Source of the DNA: Pseudomonadota bacterium
Lineage (GTDB): Bacteria; Pseudomonadota; Alphaproteobacteria; Rhodobacterales; Rhodobacteraceae
Direction: 5' to 3'
Length of the DNA: 64,000 nucleotides
Assembly: GCA_020161615.1 (NCBI GenBank)
Contig: JAIUPD010000002.1
Coordinates: 495,641 to 559,640 of the forward strand
Shown: positions 58,658 to 64,000 of the stretch, piece after piece
Layout of the letters: each line of letters begins with the position of its first letter
Position numbering within the stretch: position 1 is the stretch's first letter
Translations under genes and position numbers: made by a program
The notes under the pieces: model-generated
The model's database searches: none
Told to the model about the DNA's origin: nothing
What the model saw: only the letters and a program-made list of their open reading frames with translations

Positions 58658-58761
58658 GGTGAGGAACGAAGAGGAGGGGGCGGCGCGCCTGCCTGCGGCC
58701 TCTTCCCCCTTCACCTGTTAAATGATACCGCCGCAGCAGGAGCGGGGGACGAGGGGTTTTC

Positions 58762-59652
58762 ATGCTGTCCGACAATGCGCGGGGCGCGCTGCTGATGATG
58801 GCGGGGATGGCGTCGTTCACCCTGTCGGATGCGATCATGAAGCTCCTCGCCAGCGAATTGCCGCTGTTTCAGACCCTTCTGTGGCGCGGACTGGCGGTCA
58901 GCCTGGTGTTGGGGCTGCTGGTCTGGCGCCGGGGCGTCTTTCGCATCGCCATCGCCCGGGGCGACCGCTGGCTGGTGGCGCTGCGGACGCTGGCGGATAC
59001 GGCGGCAACCTGGTTCTTCCTGCAGGCGCTTTACCACACGCCGATTGCCAACCTTACCGCCATCATGCAGGCGCTGCCCCTGACCGTGACGCTGGGGGGC
59101 GCGCTGTTCCTGGGCGAGCGGGTTGGCTGGCAGCGTATGACGGCGATCGGCGTGGGCTTTCTGGGCGTCCTGCTGATCGCCCGGCCCGAGGCCGGAGGCT
59201 TTGACATCTACGCCGTCTACGCGCTGATCTGCATCGGCCTGGTCACCGCGCGCGACCTGCTGACCCGGCGCATGTCGCGCTCGGTGCCCTCGCTGATGGT
59301 GGCGCTGGCCAACGCCGCGGCGGTCATGGTCTTCGGTCTTGCCGGCAGCGTGACCGAGGTTTTCGTGACGCCCGCGCCCTATGCGGCGATGCTGCTGGCG
59401 GGAACCTCGCTTTTCATCGTCGGCGGCTATGTTCTGACGGTCAGCGCGGTCAGGACCGGCGAACTGGGCTTCGTCACGCCCTTCCGCTACACCGGGCTGA
59501 TCTGGGCACTGGTGCTGGGCTTCGTCCTGTTCGCCGAATGGCCCGACACGCTGACCCAGCTGGGCGCGGCGCTGGTGGTGGGGACCGGGCTTTTCACGTT
59601 CTACCGCGAGCGGGTCACCGTCCGGCGCGGGCGCGCACCCATTCCGCGTTGA
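58762..59652 (+). CDS. EamA-family (DMT) membrane transporter
   Basis: A 296-residue protein with ten expected helices in two EamA repeats (about 8-140 and 152-285). ALLMMAGMASFTLSDAIMKLL and ALYHTPIANLTAIMQALPL are typical of RhaT/YdcZ-like drug/metabolite exporters. The substrate is unknown. It stands alone between the rif and str blocks. A GAGGGG site precedes the ATG. The last 38 bases overlap the convergent glycosyltransferase gene. Confidence 0.9.
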   Translation: MLSDNARGALLMMAGMASFTLSDAIMKLLASELPLFQTLLWRGLAVSLVLGLLVWRRGVFRIAIARGDRWLVALRTLADTAATWFFLQALYHTPIANLTAIMQALPLTVTLGGALFLGERVGWQRMTAIGVGFLGVLLIARPEAGGFDIYAVYALICIGLVTARDLLTRRMSRSVPSLMVALANAAAVMVFGLAGSVTEVFVTPAPYAAMLLAGTSLFIVGGYVLTVSAVRTGELGFVTPFRYTGLIWALVLGFVLFAEWPDTLTQLGAALVVGTGLFTFYRERVTVRRGRAPIPR

Positions 59653-60454
59653 CGCCGAAGGCGCGCTGGAACCGGTCTTCCTGCTCGCGGGTCAAAAGCG
59701 TCATCGCCTGCCCGATCCGGTCGCCGGAATCGTTGAAGCCGTTCACGCCGCGGATGAACATGTCGTTGTCCACCCGGGTGATGGTGGGCATGTGCTGCCA
59801 GACCTCGTGATGGGCGAAGTTCATCACCGTCAGGTCGACATCGGGGCGGAAGACGATGGCCAGCGCCGCGGTCGGATAATTGGCCTTGGCGGGTTCGGCC
59901 AAGATCCCCTCGGGCGTGCCGGTCGCGTTCCAGCCACGGGTAAAGGCCAGCGCGACATGGCGCGAGCCCTCGAACAGCGGGAAATGCTGGAACAGCATGT
60001 TGCGGACCTTGTGCACGAAGCCCACGCCCATCGCGTCGTCGTCGTCGAGGCGGAACTGGATCGAATACTTGCCTTTGTCGCGCACCGAATTGATGGCGCG
60101 GGCCATGACCTCGCGGTGGCGGCCGGGGGGATGGGCCTGGATGACGATCTGGGGGATATCGGCGGTCAGCGCGCGGAGCTGTTCCTCGCGCTCGGCCGGG
60201 AAATCCGTCCCGATCACGATGAGGAAGGTGAAATCGTCATTGGTCTGGGTGCGGATCGAGGGCAGGGTGAACATCTCGAACAGGCGGAACCGCTCGTCCA
60301 GACGCTCGGGCGCATAGAGGAAGCGGGCGCGTTCCTCGGGGCTGTCGTGTTCGGTCTTGAAGCCGCCGATGGCGGGATAGGAAAAGCGGCAAAGGCCGAT
60401 CACCTGGGCATTCTGTGCCACCCGGCGCCGGGAAAAATAGCCTGGTAGACGCAT
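59615..60454 (-). CDS. Putative rhamnosyltransferase-type glycosyltransferase
   Basis: A 279-residue soluble protein of the small 'putative rhamnosyl transferase' family (related to GT-A folds). VIGLCRFSYPAIGGFKTEHD, FEMFTLPSIRTQTNDDFTFL and the metal-binding run FRLDDDDAMG are visible. The DDDD motif supports a nucleotide-sugar transferase. Target and sugar are unknown. It is convergent with and overlaps the EamA gene. Confidence 0.8.
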   Translation of the reverse strand: MRLPGYFSRRRVAQNAQVIGLCRFSYPAIGGFKTEHDSPEERARFLYAPERLDERFRLFEMFTLPSIRTQTNDDFTFLIVIGTDFPAEREEQLRALTADIPQIVIQAHPPGRHREVMARAINSVRDKGKYSIQFRLDDDDAMGVGFVHKVRNMLFQHFPLFEGSRHVALAFTRGWNATGTPEGILAEPAKANYPTAALAIVFRPDVDLTVMNFAHHEVWQHMPTITRVDNDMFIRGVNGFNDSGDRIGQAMTLLTREQEDRFQRAFGVNAEWVRARAGR

Positions 60455-60809
60455 GCCGCTGCCCCTTCATTTTTGCCCCAGCCTAGCAGCGCGGCGCGGC
60501 ACGGGCAACGCGGCGCGGGGCAGGGGGGCGGGGCCCGGCGAGCCATGTTGACAAGCCCCGCGACTCCCCCTATACGGCGGCCACCCGGGATCGGCATGCG
60601 CTGGTCGCGGGGCTTAGAACACAGTTGTGGTCATGATCCGGGCGGTGCAAGCCCCGATCCTCTGAGATTCCACCGCGATGCCAACCCTCGGAATGGGCGC
60701 ATCGGCGGTTTTGTGCTTTGCGGACGCGCAGGGTGCGAGACGAAGAACTGCCCCCGGATACCTCGCTGACGAGCGGTGGTTGAACGGGCCGCAAGATAAG
60801 GCGATGTGA
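60455..60809. other. Leader region of the rpsL-rpsG-fusA-tuf operon
   Basis: These 355 bases contain no recognisable gene. They hold the divergent start of the glycosyltransferase and a good promoter at 60548-60576. If transcription starts near 60583, the rpsL leader is about 225 bases long, enough for a regulatory RNA structure, but no known element was recognised. Confidence 0.55.
60548..60576 (+). promoter_or_regulatory. Promoter of the str operon (rpsL-rpsG-fusA-tuf)
   Basis: TTGACA (60548-60553) and TATACG (60571-60576) are exactly 17 bases apart, the strongest promoter match I found in the window. The -10 is identical to that of tRNA-Ser. Confidence 0.8.
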
Positions 60810-61181
<372 letters not shown>

Positions 61182-61193
61182 GGAGAGACCCCC

Positions 61194-61664
61194 ATGTCGC
61201 GTCGTCACGCTGCTGAAAAGCGCGCTGTCCTGCCGGACGCCAAATTTGGCGATACCGTGCTGACGAAATTCATGAACAACCTGATGGTCGACGGCAAGAA
61301 GTCGGTGGCCGAATCGATCGTCTACAACGCGCTCGACCGCGTTGAGAAGCGCCTGAAGCGCGCCCCGATCGAGGTGTTCCACGAAGCCCTCGACAACATC
61401 AAGCCGTCGGTCGAAGTGCGCTCGCGCCGCGTCGGCGGTGCGACCTATCAGGTCCCCGTCGAAGTCCGCACCGAGCGTCGTGAGGCCCTGGCGATCCGCT
61501 GGCTGATCACCGCCGCCCGCAAGCGCAACGAGAACACCATGGAAGAGCGCCTGGCGGGCGAGCTTTCGGACGCGGTCAACAACCGCGGCACCGCGGTGAA
61601 GAAGCGCGAAGACACCCACAAGATGGCCGACGCGAACAAAGCGTTCAGCCATTATCGCTGGTAA
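61194..61664 (+). CDS. rpsG: Small subunit ribosomal protein S7
   Basis: A 156-residue S7 starting [20 protein letters not shown]. It contains [20 protein letters not shown] and ends KAFSHYRW. It nucleates folding of the 3' domain of 16S rRNA and represses the str operon in E. coli. It lies 12 bases after rpsL with a GGAGAGA ribosome site. Confidence 0.98.
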   Translation: MSRRHAAEKRAVLPDAKFGDTVLTKFMNNLMVDGKKSVAESIVYNALDRVEKRLKRAPIEVFHEALDNIKPSVEVRSRRVGGATYQVPVEVRTERREALAIRWLITAARKRNENTMEERLAGELSDAVNNRGTAVKKREDTHKMADANKAFSHYRW

Positions 61665-61676
61665 GGAAATCCGATC

Positions 61677-63800
<2,124 letters not shown>

Positions 63801-63806
63801 CGGTGT

Positions 63807-64000
<194 letters not shown>

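Overview
The window is a high-GC chromosomal segment that looks alphaproteobacterial, most likely Rhodobacterales (Rhodobacteraceae). This is inferred from the gene sets and their order: an fdsGB-A-fdhD-fdsD soluble formate dehydrogenase operon, an opgGIHC glucan operon as described in Rhodobacter sphaeroides, and the tRNA-Trp/secE/nusG/rplKAJL/rpoBC followed by rpsLG/fusA/tuf block. No phage, insertion sequence, integrase or CRISPR array was seen.

Layout. (1) 1-9.9 kb: a type II secretion system (T2SS) in two convergent operons, gspG-H-I-J-K-L-M-N (+) and gspC-D-E-F (-). A TPR lipoprotein (candidate pilotin) is divergent from gspC, and two paralogous exported proteins of unknown function follow. 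(2) 11.8-19 kb: the formate dehydrogenase operon under a LysR regulator, with two very small translationally coupled genes between fdsB and fdsA. (3) 19.1-23.8 kb: a PLP aminotransferase, a Bcr/CflA-type exporter and acetoacetyl-CoA synthetase. (4) 24.0-28.9 kb: opgG, opgI, opgH and opgC for osmoregulated periplasmic glucans. (5) 29-32.2 kb: a coupled four-gene operon with a Tat-type flavin oxidase and three poorly known membrane-associated proteins. (6) 32.2-41.7 kb: an aromatic-compound island. A branched-chain-type ABC transporter plus an extradiol dioxygenase (-) diverge from a Rieske dioxygenase alpha/beta pair, a PaaG-like crotonase, an SDR dehydrogenase and a ferredoxin (+). (7) 41.9-46 kb: tRNA-Ser, a soluble lytic transglycosylase, dapA, and about 1 kb of apparently gene-free DNA. 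(8) 46-64 kb: the transcription/translation core, ending inside tuf. It is interrupted after rpoC by an EamA transporter and a convergent glycosyltransferase.

How the genes work together. The T2SS cluster encodes most of an assembly from inner-membrane platform to outer-membrane secretin. The prepilin peptidase GspO is not in view, and gspG is cut by the left edge. FdsGBA with FdhD and FdsD would oxidise formate with NAD+. In the aromatic island, ring dihydroxylation, diol dehydrogenation, extradiol cleavage and CoA-ester rearrangement can be imagined in sequence. The oxygenase reductase, a CoA ligase and a regulator are missing from the window, so the substrate is unknown.

Beyond genes, the clearest structure is in the intergenic DNA. 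A dispersed hairpin element occurs three times with compensatory stem changes. A second, shorter hairpin family sits between genes of the ribosomal/RNA polymerase operons. A nested terminator-like hairpin lies between secE and nusG. Candidate operators are visible for the LysR regulator and for an unseen TetR-type regulator. Coordinates and motifs were read by eye; no alignment or database search was run.
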